From Anoxybacteroides rupiense (lineage in GTDB: Bacteria; Bacillota; Bacilli; Bacillales; Anoxybacillaceae): a DNA stretch of 64,000 nt. The stretch lies in contig NZ_JACIDF010000003.1 of NCBI RefSeq assembly GCF_014196195.1, positions 248,001 through 312,000 on the forward strand. Direction: 5' to 3'. Positions 10,678 to 19,780 of this stretch are shown here, piece by piece. The first letter of the stretch is position 1, and the number at the start of each line of letters is the position of its first letter. The notes beneath the pieces were generated by a model that searched no databases, had not been told where the DNA came from, and worked only from the letters and a program-made list of their open reading frames with translations. A program made the position numbers and the translations under genes.

Positions 10678-10812
10678 GATGACATCGAAGGTCGTTGGCA
10701 AGAAAATCGTTCGAACCGCCTGAAAAATCGTAATCGGAATAATGATTTGCACACAAACGATGCGAATTTGCCGAAGCCATGGCGGCCAAGAATATGGATT
10801 AAACCTTTTCAT
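10624..10812 (-). CDS. Small two-span membrane protein (YszA-like)
   Basis: This 62-residue protein starts MKRFNPYSWPPWLRQIRIVC and has two hydrophobic segments. A strong AAAGGAGGGAG ribosome site lies 6 bases before the ATG at 10812. Position between ysxE and valS matches B. subtilis yszA, a small gene of unknown function; the identification rests mainly on position. The 3' end overlaps the end of ysxE in antisense by 54 bases, so both genes share coding DNA. Confidence 0.7.
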   Translation of the reverse strand: MKRFNPYSWPPWLRQIRIVCVQIIIPITIFQAVRTIFLPTTFDVILLAIFILLAIAFRLEWI

Positions 10813-10922
10813 GGATGCTCCCTCCTTTCTATCAGCCATTACTATTACAGTATGAAACCAAACGTTTTTTGTCACCGGAAATCAAAGATAAGAATAAACC
10901 GATAAAAAGATGGAAAAGATGA

Positions 10923-10952
10923 TTGACGATGAAATTGGTTTTTCGGTAGTAT
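10923..10952 (+). promoter_or_regulatory. Sigma-A promoter for the valS T-box transcript
   Basis: TTGACG at 10923-10928 and TAGTAT at 10947-10952 are separated by 18 bp. Transcription would start just before the T-box leader. Confidence 0.6.
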
Positions 10953-10969
10953 GTATAGTGAACAGATGA

Positions 10970-11224
10970 AAAGCGAAGACAGGGAAGAGTACAACGAATA
11001 ACCCTTTCAGAGAGGGAAATCAATAGCTGCGAGATTTCCTAGGACGTTATCGTTGGAAGGTCGCCCTTGAGCTGCTTCTTTGAACAGCGCTTAGCTTAGT
11101 AAAAGAAGCCGGTTGCAGCCGTTAATGCCTGAGGTGCCTAAGCGTTTTTTGGTTTGCTTAGGAAAAAAGGTGGTACCGCGAAAGAGATCTCCTTTCGTCC
11201 TTTTCGGATGAAGGGAGTTTTTTA
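10970..11224 (+). promoter_or_regulatory. Valine tRNA-responsive T-box riboswitch
   Basis: This is a full T-box leader. Stem I begins near 10970, with the distal AGAGAGGGAAAT loop region at about 11010. The specifier loop carries GTC (valine) at 11060-11062, inferred by pairing CAACGA with TCGTTG and AGGG with CCCT around it. The T-box sequence AAGGTGGTACCGCG is at 11168-11181. A factor-independent terminator follows (arms about 11189-11200 and 11206-11217, then T run). Uncharged tRNA(Val) should favour the antiterminator and turn on valS and perhaps folC. Confidence 0.95.
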
Positions 11225-11257
11225 TTTTGCAGAAACATCATTAGGAGGGATAAACAG

Positions 11258-13900
11258 ATGGATACAAAAGAGTTGACGATGCCGACGAAGTACGATCATA
11301 AAGCGGTTGAAACGAATCGCTATCAATGGTGGCTTGAAGGCAAATTTTTTGAAGCGGCTGGCGGAGAAGACAAGCAGCCGTTTACCATCGTCATTCCGCC
11401 GCCGAACGTAACAGGAAAACTGCATTTAGGACATGCGTGGGATACGACGCTGCAAGACATTATCACACGCATTAAGCGAATGCAAGGCTATGATGTGTTA
11501 TGGCTTCCGGGAATGGACCATGCAGGTATTGCGACGCAGGCAAAGGTGGAAGAAAAACTGCGCAATCAGGGACTTTCTCGTTACGATTTAGGGAGAGAAA
11601 AATTTGTGGAGGAAACATGGAAGTGGAAAGAGGAATATGCGAGCCATATTCGTGCGCAATGGGCAAAATTAGGCCTTGGGCTTGATTACACACGCGAGCG
11701 CTTTACCTTAGATGAAGGGTTATCAAAGGCGGTGCGTGAAGTATTTGTGTCCCTTTACCGAAAAGGGTTGATTTATCGCGGAGAATATATTATCAACTGG
11801 GATCCAGTGACAAAAACCGCTTTATCAGATATTGAAGTGATTTACAAAGACGTGCAAGGTGCGCTCTATCATATGCGCTATCCGCTCGCCGACGGCTCAG
11901 GATATATTGAGGTAGCGACAACGCGTCCAGAAACCATGCTTGGTGACACAGCAGTGGCCGTGCATCCAGAAGATGAACGCTATCAACATTTAATTGGCAA
12001 AACGGTGATTCTGCCGATTACCGGTCGGGAAATCCCGATTATTGGCGATGAATACGTCGATATGGAGTTTGGCTCTGGAGCTGTCAAAATTACTCCTGCA
12101 CATGATCCGAACGACTTTGAAATCGGCAATCGCCATAATCTGCCGCGCATTCTCGTCATGAACGAAGACGGAACAATGAACGATCACGCTATGCAGTATA
12201 AAGGATTGGACCGTTTTGAATGCCGCAAGAAAATTGTCAAGGATCTCCAAGAGCAAGGCGTCTTATTTAAAATTGAAGAGCATTTGCATTCTGTGGGCCA
12301 TAGCGAGCGCAGCGGAGCTGTTGTCGAGCCGTATTTATCAACACAATGGTTCGTGAACATGAAGCCGCTTGCTGAAGCCGCGATTGAATGGCAAAAAAGA
12401 GAGGACAAAGTCAACTTTGTGCCAGAGCGATTTGAGAAAACGTATTTACATTGGATGGAAAATATCCGCGATTGGTGTATTTCACGGCAATTATGGTGGG
12501 GACATCGCATCCCGGCTTGGTATCACAAAGAAACGGGTGACATCTATGTGGATCATGAACCGCCGGCAGATATTGAAAACTGGGAACAAGATCCAGATGT
12601 ATTAGATACATGGTTCAGCTCGGCATTGTGGCCATTTTCAACAATGGGCTGGCCAAATAAAGAGTCAAGTGATTATCAGCGCTACTATCCAACGGATGTG
12701 CTTGTAACAGGCTACGACATCATTTTCTTCTGGGTATCGCGCATGATTTTCCAAGCTCTTGAATTTACCGGCACTCGTCCGTTTAAAGATGTATTGATCC
12801 ATGGCTTGGTACGCGATGCTCAAGGACGAAAAATGAGTAAATCGCTCGGCAATGGCGTGGACCCGATGGACGTCATCGACCAATATGGCGCTGATTCGCT
12901 GCGTTATTTCTTAGCGACAGGCAGCTCGCCGGGCCAAGACCTACGCTTCAGCACGGAAAAGGTAGAAGCAACATGGAATTTTGCCAATAAAGTATGGAAC
13001 GCTTCACGTTTCGCCCTGATGAATATGGGCGGTTTAACGTATGAAGAGATTGATTTGGACGGTGAAAAATCCGTTGCTGATAAATGGATTTTAACTCGTT
13101 TAAATGAAACGATTGAAACGGTTACAAAGCTTGTAGAAAAATATGAGTTCGGCGAAGTCGGACGCGTTCTTTATAACTTTATTTGGGACGATCTATGCGA
13201 CTGGTACATTGAAATGGCGAAACTGCCCCTATATGGCGCTGATGAAGCGGCCAAAAAAACTACTCGTTCGGTGCTTGCCTATGTACTTGATCAAACGATG
13301 CGCCTGCTGCATCCATTTATGCCGTTCATTACCGAGGAAATTTGGCAGCATTTGCCTCATGAAGGCAAATCCATTACGGTCGCATCTTGGCCAAAGGTGC
13401 GTTCTGAATGGACAGATCGTGAAGCGGCCGAAGAAATGCGTCTGCTTGTTGATATAATCCGTGCCGTGCGCAATATTCGCGCGGAAGTGAATACTCCGTT
13501 AAGCAAGCCCATTAAACTGCATATTAAAGCAAAGGATGCTGCTATTCAAGCAACGCTTGAGCGAAACCGCGCTTACATTGAACGCTTCTGCAATCCTAGC
13601 GAGCTGGTGATTGGTACAGATATAGCTGCAGCTGAAAAAGCGATGACAGCGGTCGTTACCGGCGCAGAGCTCAGCTTGCCGCTTGAGGGCCTTATCAATA
13701 TTGAAGAAGAATTAAAGCGTTTAGAAAAAGAACTTGAAAAGCTCGATAAAGAGGTAGAACGAGTTCAGAAGAAACTAAGCAACGAAGGCTTCATCAGCAA
13801 AGCGCCGGCGCATGTCATTGAGGAAGAACGCAAAAAAGAACAAGACTACATGGAAAAACGCGATGCTGTGCGGGCGCGCATCGCTGAATTAAAAGGATAG
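11258..13900 (+). CDS. valS: Valyl-tRNA synthetase
   Basis: This 880-residue class I synthetase charges tRNA(Val) and edits misactivated threonine. The HIGH signature is seen in [14 protein letters not shown] near residue 50, and KMSKS in [16 protein letters not shown] near residue 525. The editing domain occupies about residues 190-340, and the C-terminus is a coiled coil ([20 protein letters not shown]) that binds tRNA. Length is normal for Bacillaceae. Expression is set by the T-box in its leader; folC follows after a 221-base gap. Confidence 0.98.
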   Translation: MDTKELTMPTKYDHKAVETNRYQWWLEGKFFEAAGGEDKQPFTIVIPPPNVTGKLHLGHAWDTTLQDIITRIKRMQGYDVLWLPGMDHAGIATQAKVEEKLRNQGLSRYDLGREKFVEETWKWKEEYASHIRAQWAKLGLGLDYTRERFTLDEGLSKAVREVFVSLYRKGLIYRGEYIINWDPVTKTALSDIEVIYKDVQGALYHMRYPLADGSGYIEVATTRPETMLGDTAVAVHPEDERYQHLIGKTVILPITGREIPIIGDEYVDMEFGSGAVKITPAHDPNDFEIGNRHNLPRILVMNEDGTMNDHAMQYKGLDRFECRKKIVKDLQEQGVLFKIEEHLHSVGHSERSGAVVEPYLSTQWFVNMKPLAEAAIEWQKREDKVNFVPERFEKTYLHWMENIRDWCISRQLWWGHRIPAWYHKETGDIYVDHEPPADIENWEQDPDVLDTWFSSALWPFSTMGWPNKESSDYQRYYPTDVLVTGYDIIFFWVSRMIFQALEFTGTRPFKDVLIHGLVRDAQGRKMSKSLGNGVDPMDVIDQYGADSLRYFLATGSSPGQDLRFSTEKVEATWNFANKVWNASRFALMNMGGLTYEEIDLDGEKSVADKWILTRLNETIETVTKLVEKYEFGEVGRVLYNFIWDDLCDWYIEMAKLPLYGADEAAKKTTRSVLAYVLDQTMRLLHPFMPFITEEIWQHLPHEGKSITVASWPKVRSEWTDREAAEEMRLLVDIIRAVRNIRAEVNTPLSKPIKLHIKAKDAAIQATLERNRAYIERFCNPSELVIGTDIAAAEKAMTAVVTGAELSLPLEGLINIEEELKRLEKELEKLDKEVERVQKKLSNEGFISKAPAHVIEEERKKEQDYMEKRDAVRARIAELKG

Positions 13901-13907
13901 ACCACAA

Positions 13908-14011
13908 GTGTTGATGATGCATGCCCAGTCGGCAAGCGAATGGCTTGGCGAATATGGCAGAAAAGCTAGGAATTAAGCAATGTCAATAGGATTTTATTGG
14001 ATCATCAACAC
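13908..14011. repeat. 104-bp element with 11-bp terminal inverted repeats
   Basis: The valS-folC gap holds a short element bounded by GTGTTGATGAT (13908-13918) and its exact reverse complement ATCATCAACAC (14001-14011). Its interior and right half recur near 63577-63664 with substitutions. It encodes nothing obvious, and resembles a MITE or a solo end of a mobile element. The remaining sequence up to folC holds a weak GACGG...CCGTC hairpin near 14054-14080. Confidence 0.6.
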
Positions 14012-14121
14012 ATCTGAGGATAGACAATAGCTGAATCGGTCATATATGATGAAGACGGGTCCATGCGTAGGATTCCGTCTTCCTTTTGCTTGCCGCAAAA
14101 AATCCGTGAGGAGGAGAGAAC

Positions 14122-15417
14122 ATGATCCAAACATATGATGAGGCACTCAAATGGATTCATCAACGGTTACGCTTGGGAATTAAGCCAGGATTAAAGCGGA
14201 TGGAATGGATGATGGACAAGCTTGGCCATCCAGAGCGCCGAGTAAAAGCTGTTCATATTGCAGGAACAAACGGAAAAGGGTCGACGCTTTGCTATTTACG
14301 ACAAATTTTACAGGAAGCGGGCTATTCAGTCGGAACGTTCACGTCTCCTTATGTTGAACAATTCAACGAACGGATAAGTGTGAACGGTCAGCCGATTTCC
14401 AATGCGGAGCTGCTTCAGCTTGCGCAAACCATCGAGCCGCTTGCTGAAGAGTTAGGGAAAACGGAGCTTGGAGAGCCGACCGAATTTGAAATCATTACAG
14501 CCATGATGTTTTATTACTTTGGCAAAGTGAACATTCAAGATGTGGTTGTGATAGAAACAGGCCTTGGAGGGCGATTCGATTCCACGAATATCATTTATCC
14601 ATTGCTATCGATTATTACAAACATCGGGTATGACCATATGCATATATTAGGGGAAACGCTTGAAGCAATCGCATTTGAAAAAGCGGGCATTATCAAGCCG
14701 GGAGTTCCCGTGATCACGGCTGTTGAGCAACCAGAGGCGCTTCAGGTTATAAAAGAGAGAGCAGCTGAGGCAAAAGCGAAGGCCTATATTCTTGACCGTG
14801 ATTTTGCCGCAGCAGACTTTGAGCCAATAGAGACAGGAGAGCAATTTTCCGTCGAAACGCCGTTTGCCCAATATCCTCTTTTAGCAACGACGATGTTTGG
14901 AGCGCACCAAGTGAAAAATGCGGCGCTTGCCGTCATGGCCGCTGATTATTTGCGGACCTATTATTCTTTTATTATTGAAGAATCTCATATTCGCAGTGGA
15001 ATTGAACAGGCGCAATGGCTGGGGCGCTTTGAAAGGATTTCTAATGAACCGCTCATGATTATTGATGGAGCTCATAATGAGGAAGGGATTCAGAGCTTGA
15101 TTGAAACGGTAAAAACACATTATGCGGATAAAGCTGTGCATATCTTATTTGCCGCTTTAACAGATAAACCGCTCAACAAAATGATTCAGCCACTTGCGAA
15201 TATGGCTGCTTCGATCACGTTCACATCGTTCGATTTTCCGCGGGCAGCGACGGCTAAACAGCTCGAGGAGCTATGCTCACATCCAAATAAAGCATGTACG
15301 GAGAATTGGCAAGAATGGCTGACTGAAAAACAAGAAAAATATACAGAACAAGATCTTTTTTTAATTACGGGATCGCTTTATTATATTTCAGAAGTACGAA
15401 AGTTTTTAAAAAATTAA
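14122..15417 (+). CDS. folC: Bifunctional folylpolyglutamate synthase / dihydrofolate synthase
   Basis: This 431-residue Mur-ligase-family enzyme adds glutamate to dihydropteroate and to folates, keeping them in the cell. The ATP-binding loop is AGTNGKGSTLCYL near residue 50. The metal-binding motif TGLGGRFDSTNI is near residue 150, with GYDHMHILG just after it, and IIDGAHNEEG near residue 310 marks the C-terminal domain. The ATG follows GAGGAGAG. In B. subtilis comC comes next; here the pilus region is inserted. Confidence 0.96.
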   Translation: MIQTYDEALKWIHQRLRLGIKPGLKRMEWMMDKLGHPERRVKAVHIAGTNGKGSTLCYLRQILQEAGYSVGTFTSPYVEQFNERISVNGQPISNAELLQLAQTIEPLAEELGKTELGEPTEFEIITAMMFYYFGKVNIQDVVVIETGLGGRFDSTNIIYPLLSIITNIGYDHMHILGETLEAIAFEKAGIIKPGVPVITAVEQPEALQVIKERAAEAKAKAYILDRDFAAADFEPIETGEQFSVETPFAQYPLLATTMFGAHQVKNAALAVMAADYLRTYYSFIIEESHIRSGIEQAQWLGRFERISNEPLMIIDGAHNEEGIQSLIETVKTHYADKAVHILFAALTDKPLNKMIQPLANMAASITFTSFDFPRAATAKQLEELCSHPNKACTENWQEWLTEKQEKYTEQDLFLITGSLYYISEVRKFLKN

Positions 15418-15438
15418 TATATTTATAGCTATGATTGC

Positions 15439-15447
15439 TGTTATAAT
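15439..15447 (+). promoter_or_regulatory. Extended -10 promoter for the large secreted protein
   Basis: TGTTATAAT (TGnTATAAT) ends 33 bases before the GTG start of the next gene. No clear -35 hexamer is visible. Confidence 0.5.
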
Positions 15448-15480
15448 AAAGAAAATGGGACTTTGGGAGGGGGGATTGCT

Positions 15481-18400
15481 GTGAAAAGGTCATTTTTGGT
15501 ACTTTTGTCGGTGTTGCTGCTGCTTCCGTTTTTTCCGGCAAGCTTTGTAAAACATGCTGCCGCAAGCACCAATTCGTTTGAAGTGTTGGAGATTGTAAGT
15601 CAATTATCTTCTCCATCGCCTTTACAGCAGGAAATCGGCAGTCGCCAAGATATTAACATCACGACGATGACGATGAAGCGATTTGTGGCGCTGCGCGATG
15701 AACTGGATGGCAAATACGACGCGATTGTGATTTCAAAAGGAGATTATAGTCCTGCTTCCGTCAAGTCATCACCAGACTCCAGTTCTTCGCAGCGAGCCCG
15801 TGCCCATGATACGAGAGACGTGATGAACGATATAACCAATTTACGCGCGCAGCAAATCAAACAGTTTTATATTGATAAAGGGTTGCCCGTGTTTCTGCAT
15901 CAAGACGTATTCAAATATACCGACAGTAAATTGTACCAACAGTTTAAGCAGTATCGAGCAAACACGGCCAGCAACGTGATTGTGTTCCAAAATCAAACCG
16001 GTCTCGCCAATTATTTAGCGAACCGGGCGGGCCGTCCGCGCGTCCAGGTGACAAGCGCCCCATCATCCACGCAAGTATTTAAAAAAGGAGACAGCATCAC
16101 CTTTTCTTATCAGATTGTCAATTACCAACGCTTTTCAAATAAGCTGCTTACTGTTAATTTGTATATTGATTCTGATTTTAACGATCAATATACGAATGAA
16201 GAAATTGTGGCTTCTAGGGAAGTCAAGAGTCAGTCAGGCACGATTTCTTACACGTTTCCAGCCGGATTTTCCGGCGTGCGCTACTGGAAGCTGGAAGTCG
16301 TTGACGAGGCTACAGCACTGAAGGACTATGAAAAAGGATATGTCAAATTTCAGGATGTCGTCCCTAAAATTAACGTGCTGCAAATCCGCAGCGGAAATGA
16401 TGCCAGCTCGCTTCTAAACAGCAAAAACATGAACCAGTCCTATTTAAAGCGGACGAATGAATATGAAATTTCGATCGATGTGACAACATTAAGCGACTTT
16501 CAAAAAAGCCGGCAATATGAACCGAATTACTCTCATGAAGTGATCAATGGCAAGTACGATATGATTATTTTCGGATTTGCCGATTGTTATAACGGCTGTA
16601 ACAATCCCATCAACTTAAACGCGAATGCGGTCCAGTCTGTGAAGAATTTTATTGCGACAGGACAAAGTGTCATGTTTACTCATGATATTATGTTTGGAAA
16701 AAATAACGTTTGGGTGAATGAATTCGGACCCATTGTCGGCCAAATTCAGCCGCAAACGGATTTAGGAAACGGAGCGCCGAATACGTCGACAAGCACGAAA
16801 AGGGTGAACAGCGGCTTAATCACCGACTATCCGTTTCAGCTTGCTGACAACATTACAGTGGCCACGACGCACAATCAATATTATACGCTCGATCTCGAAG
16901 ACAGCTCGGTCATTCCTTGGTATAACATCGTCGGGTCCAATCGCGATGTGTATGACAGCTGGAACCATTACTATACGTATTCGAAAGGAAATGTGACCTA
17001 TTCGGGAACGGGGCATGTCGGCACATCGGCTGGCTTCCCAGACGATGAGCAAAAGCTGTTCGTCAATACAATGTATCGTGCCTTTTTCGGTTCCAATCAT
17101 GCACCGCAGCTGACCGTGTTTACCCCGCGGGAGACGGAGGAAATTCCGAGCAATCAAAAGATTGAGCTGTCTTATAAGGTGGAAGATTTGGATTTAACGG
17201 ACCGCACGCTGGCCACAAAAGTATGGCTGAACGGAAACGAAGTATATTCGAACAGCCTTGTGCCAAACGGAACGACAGTCATTCAGTCGATTCCTCATCA
17301 AATGCCGAACGGTGGGAAAGCGACTATCAAAATTGAAGTAACAGACGCAAAAGGAGCCAAAGTGACGAAGGAGTTTCAAGTAACCATTCAAAGGGTGACC
17401 GCCAATCTTGAGGTGAGCCGCTCCATTACAGCGACGCTGACTCCTGTTGATCGCAGCGTGACAGTGGAGTATACGCTGAACCCAAAACAGCTTTCCTTAA
17501 CGACTAACTCGCCGTTAACCGTCACCAATATTCAGTTTCAAGAAAAGCTGCCGGCTGGCGTGGAGGTGACCTCGCTTCCAAACGGCTTTACGAAACAAGG
17601 AAGCATCGATCAGGGGTATACGATTACAGGAAAATTGCCGGACATTTCGTATCAGCAGAATGGCTCGCTCTTTACAGCGCCTCAGCAGACCTTTGCCATT
17701 CAGCTGACGCCGACGAAAAAAGGGGAGTTTTCGCTGCAGCAAGCTACTTTATCGTATCAAGATTTGAATGGCCAGACAGCGAATTTGTCCTTTAATCCGC
17801 TGCGCTTTGTGTCTGATTATGAAATCACCAGTGTCTCACTTCCTGATACCGTCTTTATCAATCGCGGCGTACCGAAAAATTTAAACCTGCTTTTGAGCAT
17901 TTCGCCGCAAAACGCTACCGTCGCATCGATAGAATGGAGCGAAGCTAGCAATGGATCGATCGTATCAGTGGACAAAATGGGAGTGCTTACCGCGATCAAT
18001 AAAGGAAGTGCGGAAGTAACGGTGAAAGTGAAAGACGCATTTGGCAATGAACGAACGGCAAAAACAAAAGCGATCGTCCGCATTCCGGTCGATTCGATCG
18101 AGATGAGCGATTTTACGGTTAGGGTCGGAGAGACCATACCAATTCCGATCACCGTTACACCAGCGGATGCGAGGGAAAGCGTTGCGTATTCCATTGGCGA
18201 TAATCGATATGCCGATCTCGATCAAATCAATGGGACGATAACCGGAAAAACAGAAGGAGTGACCACATTGACCGCGAAAGCCTTTGATGCGGACGATCAG
18301 CTGGTGGAGAAGACGGTCAATGTCACAGTTCGAGCCGTTCCGGTCGAGAGCGTCACTGTTTTTCCAGCGACGGCCTCCATCCATCTTCATGACAAGCTTT

Positions 18401-18897
18401 CTTTGAAGGTGACGATTTTGCCGGAAAACGCAACAAATAAGCAGGTTCAATGGAGATCATCCGATGCCAGCATTGCCACAGTGGATGAAAACGGAACAGT
18501 GGTTGGTGTGGGTACAGGAACAGCGGTGATTACGGCGACCGCCCACAATGGAGTTCAAGGAACCGCTGTCATTCATGTGGGAGTGCCCTTGACCGGAATT
18601 TCGCTTCCGTCAACGATAACGGTCGAAAAAGGAAAAACGTTCAGCGTGCGAGCTTATTTGGCGAAAATACCAGCCAATGCGACCACTTCAATTACAAGCT
18701 ATGAATATCATGTAGAGGACAGTTATTATGCGGTCGTCGATGACAGCGGAGAAGTTACTGGCAAACGACTAGGACAGACGGTGCTTACCGTTCAAGTGAC
18801 GGATGAAAACAGTAAGGTTTGGACGGCGACGACCACGATTCGCATCGTCGAGCACACGGATCATTCAAATGGCGGCGAAAATGGCTGGCTGTATTAG
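15481..18897 (+). CDS. Large secreted DUF5057-like protein with Ig-like (Big_2) domains
   Basis: This 1,138-residue protein has a signal peptide (MKRSFLVLLSVLLLLPFFPA, cleaved near residue 30). Two related halves in the first 600 residues open with similar phrases (FEVLEIVSQLS and INVLQIRSGND), which I assign to the DUF5057 family from memory. The C-terminal part contains several Ig-like domains. The clearest is a Big_2 domain near residues 950-1040 (QWRSSDASIATVDENGTVVG). No LPXTG or C-terminal membrane anchor is seen, so it is probably released or held non-covalently. The start is GTG at 15481, 6 bases after GGGAGGGGGG; a TTG at 15463 would overlap that ribosome site. It stands beside the minor pilin operon, so a role as pilus-linked adhesin or surface factor is possible but unproven. 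Confidence 0.75.
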   Translation: MKRSFLVLLSVLLLLPFFPASFVKHAAASTNSFEVLEIVSQLSSPSPLQQEIGSRQDINITTMTMKRFVALRDELDGKYDAIVISKGDYSPASVKSSPDSSSSQRARAHDTRDVMNDITNLRAQQIKQFYIDKGLPVFLHQDVFKYTDSKLYQQFKQYRANTASNVIVFQNQTGLANYLANRAGRPRVQVTSAPSSTQVFKKGDSITFSYQIVNYQRFSNKLLTVNLYIDSDFNDQYTNEEIVASREVKSQSGTISYTFPAGFSGVRYWKLEVVDEATALKDYEKGYVKFQDVVPKINVLQIRSGNDASSLLNSKNMNQSYLKRTNEYEISIDVTTLSDFQKSRQYEPNYSHEVINGKYDMIIFGFADCYNGCNNPINLNANAVQSVKNFIATGQSVMFTHDIMFGKNNVWVNEFGPIVGQIQPQTDLGNGAPNTSTSTKRVNSGLITDYPFQLADNITVATTHNQYYTLDLEDSSVIPWYNIVGSNRDVYDSWNHYYTYSKGNVTYSGTGHVGTSAGFPDDEQKLFVNTMYRAFFGSNHAPQLTVFTPRETEEIPSNQKIELSYKVEDLDLTDRTLATKVWLNGNEVYSNSLVPNGTTVIQSIPHQMPNGGKATIKIEVTDAKGAKVTKEFQVTIQRVTANLEVSRSITATLTPVDRSVTVEYTLNPKQLSLTTNSPLTVTNIQFQEKLPAGVEVTSLPNGFTKQGSIDQGYTITGKLPDISYQQNGSLFTAPQQTFAIQLTPTKKGEFSLQQATLSYQDLNGQTANLSFNPLRFVSDYEITSVSLPDTVFINRGVPKNLNLLLSISPQNATVASIEWSEASNGSIVSVDKMGVLTAINKGSAEVTVKVKDAFGNERTAKTKAIVRIPVDSIEMSDFTVRVGETIPIPITVTPADARESVAYSIGDNRYADLDQINGTITGKTEGVTTLTAKAFDADDQLVEKTVNVTVRAVPVESVTVFPATASIHLHDKLSLKVTILPENATNKQVQWRSSDASIATVDENGTVVGVGTGTAVITATAHNGVQGTAVIHVGVPLTGISLPSTITVEKGKTFSVRAYLAKIPANATTSITSYEYHVEDSYYAVVDDSGEVTGKRLGQTVLTVQVTDENSKVWTATTTIRIVEHTDHSNGGENGWLY

Positions 18898-18915
18898 ATA
18901 AGGATGTGAAGCAGC

Positions 18916-19764
18916 GTGAAAAAACTATGGATCATCATGCTCATAGCATTGTTATTAGGCGGCTGCTTTCCATCGAAGGAAGAAAAGCGGCAGCAATTGA
19001 TTCAAGCGATTCAAAAGGGCGATATCCAAGCAGTCAGGCAATATATTGCCGAGGAAAAGGATGTCAATTTTAAGACAAAAAACGGATCCCCTCTCGATAT
19101 CGCGATGCAGCAAAACAAGAAACAGGTGGCTCTTGAGCTTTTGCAGGCGGGGGCGAAGTCGGCTTACATGCCGCTTCCTCCGCTTAGTTTTGTGATTGTT
19201 GCGGCCTCTTCGCAAGGAGCTGAGCAAAACGGCGAGCTTGTCGAGAAGATGGCCAATCAGCGCACGGCAAAAGAGCGCGATCGCGATGGCAATACGCCGC
19301 TTCATTATGCCGCTGGCAGCGGCGAATTAGAATGGGTTCGGCTTCTTTATCAACAAGGAGCGGACGTCAATGCCGCCAATCAAAGCGGAACGACACCGTT
19401 AATGGTCGCCGCGCAAAGCGGACAGACGGAAATCGTTCAATTTTTACATGAGCACGGGGCGGACATTGACCATGCAGACAAAGAAGGGGAAACCGCTTTA
19501 TTTCAAGCGGTGGCCGGAAATTACTTAGAAACGGTTCGCTATTTGCTAAAGGCACGGGCCGATGTCAATGCCCAAACGAAAATTGGCAAAACGGCGCTTA
19601 TGATCGCAGCGGAGTACGGTTATGAACCGCTTGTATCCCTGCTTTTAGAGCACGGAGCCGATGTGCGCGTCAAAGATCAAACCGGAAACACCGCTTTATC
19701 GTTAGCCACCTATTGGCATCATGAGAAAATTATTCAGCAATTAAAGCGAAAAGGAGCTCAGTAA
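18916..19764 (+). CDS. Ankyrin-repeat lipoprotein
   Basis: This is a 282-residue protein with a lipoprotein signal (LIALLLGGCFPS; Cys17 is the lipidation site) and at least five ankyrin repeats from about residue 35 on, for example DGNTPLHYAAGSGELEWVRL and GETALFQAVAGNYLETVRYL. Ankyrin repeats bind other proteins, and the lipid anchor puts this one on the outer face of the membrane. The start is GTG. It follows the large secreted protein by 18 bases and is probably co-transcribed, so the two may interact. No specific partner can be named. Confidence 0.85.
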   Translation: MKKLWIIMLIALLLGGCFPSKEEKRQQLIQAIQKGDIQAVRQYIAEEKDVNFKTKNGSPLDIAMQQNKKQVALELLQAGAKSAYMPLPPLSFVIVAASSQGAEQNGELVEKMANQRTAKERDRDGNTPLHYAAGSGELEWVRLLYQQGADVNAANQSGTTPLMVAAQSGQTEIVQFLHEHGADIDHADKEGETALFQAVAGNYLETVRYLLKARADVNAQTKIGKTALMIAAEYGYEPLVSLLLEHGADVRVKDQTGNTALSLATYWHHEKIIQQLKRKGAQ

Positions 19765-19780
19765 CCGAGCTCCTTTTATT
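19750..19780. terminator. Bidirectional terminator between convergent genes
   Basis: A perfect 10-bp stem AAAGGAGCTC / GAGCTCCTTT (19750-19759 and 19767-19776) has T-rich sequence on the right and A-rich sequence on the left. The ankyrin gene stop codon lies in the loop and the stop of the leftward pilin-like gene lies at the right edge, so one hairpin serves both. Confidence 0.85.
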
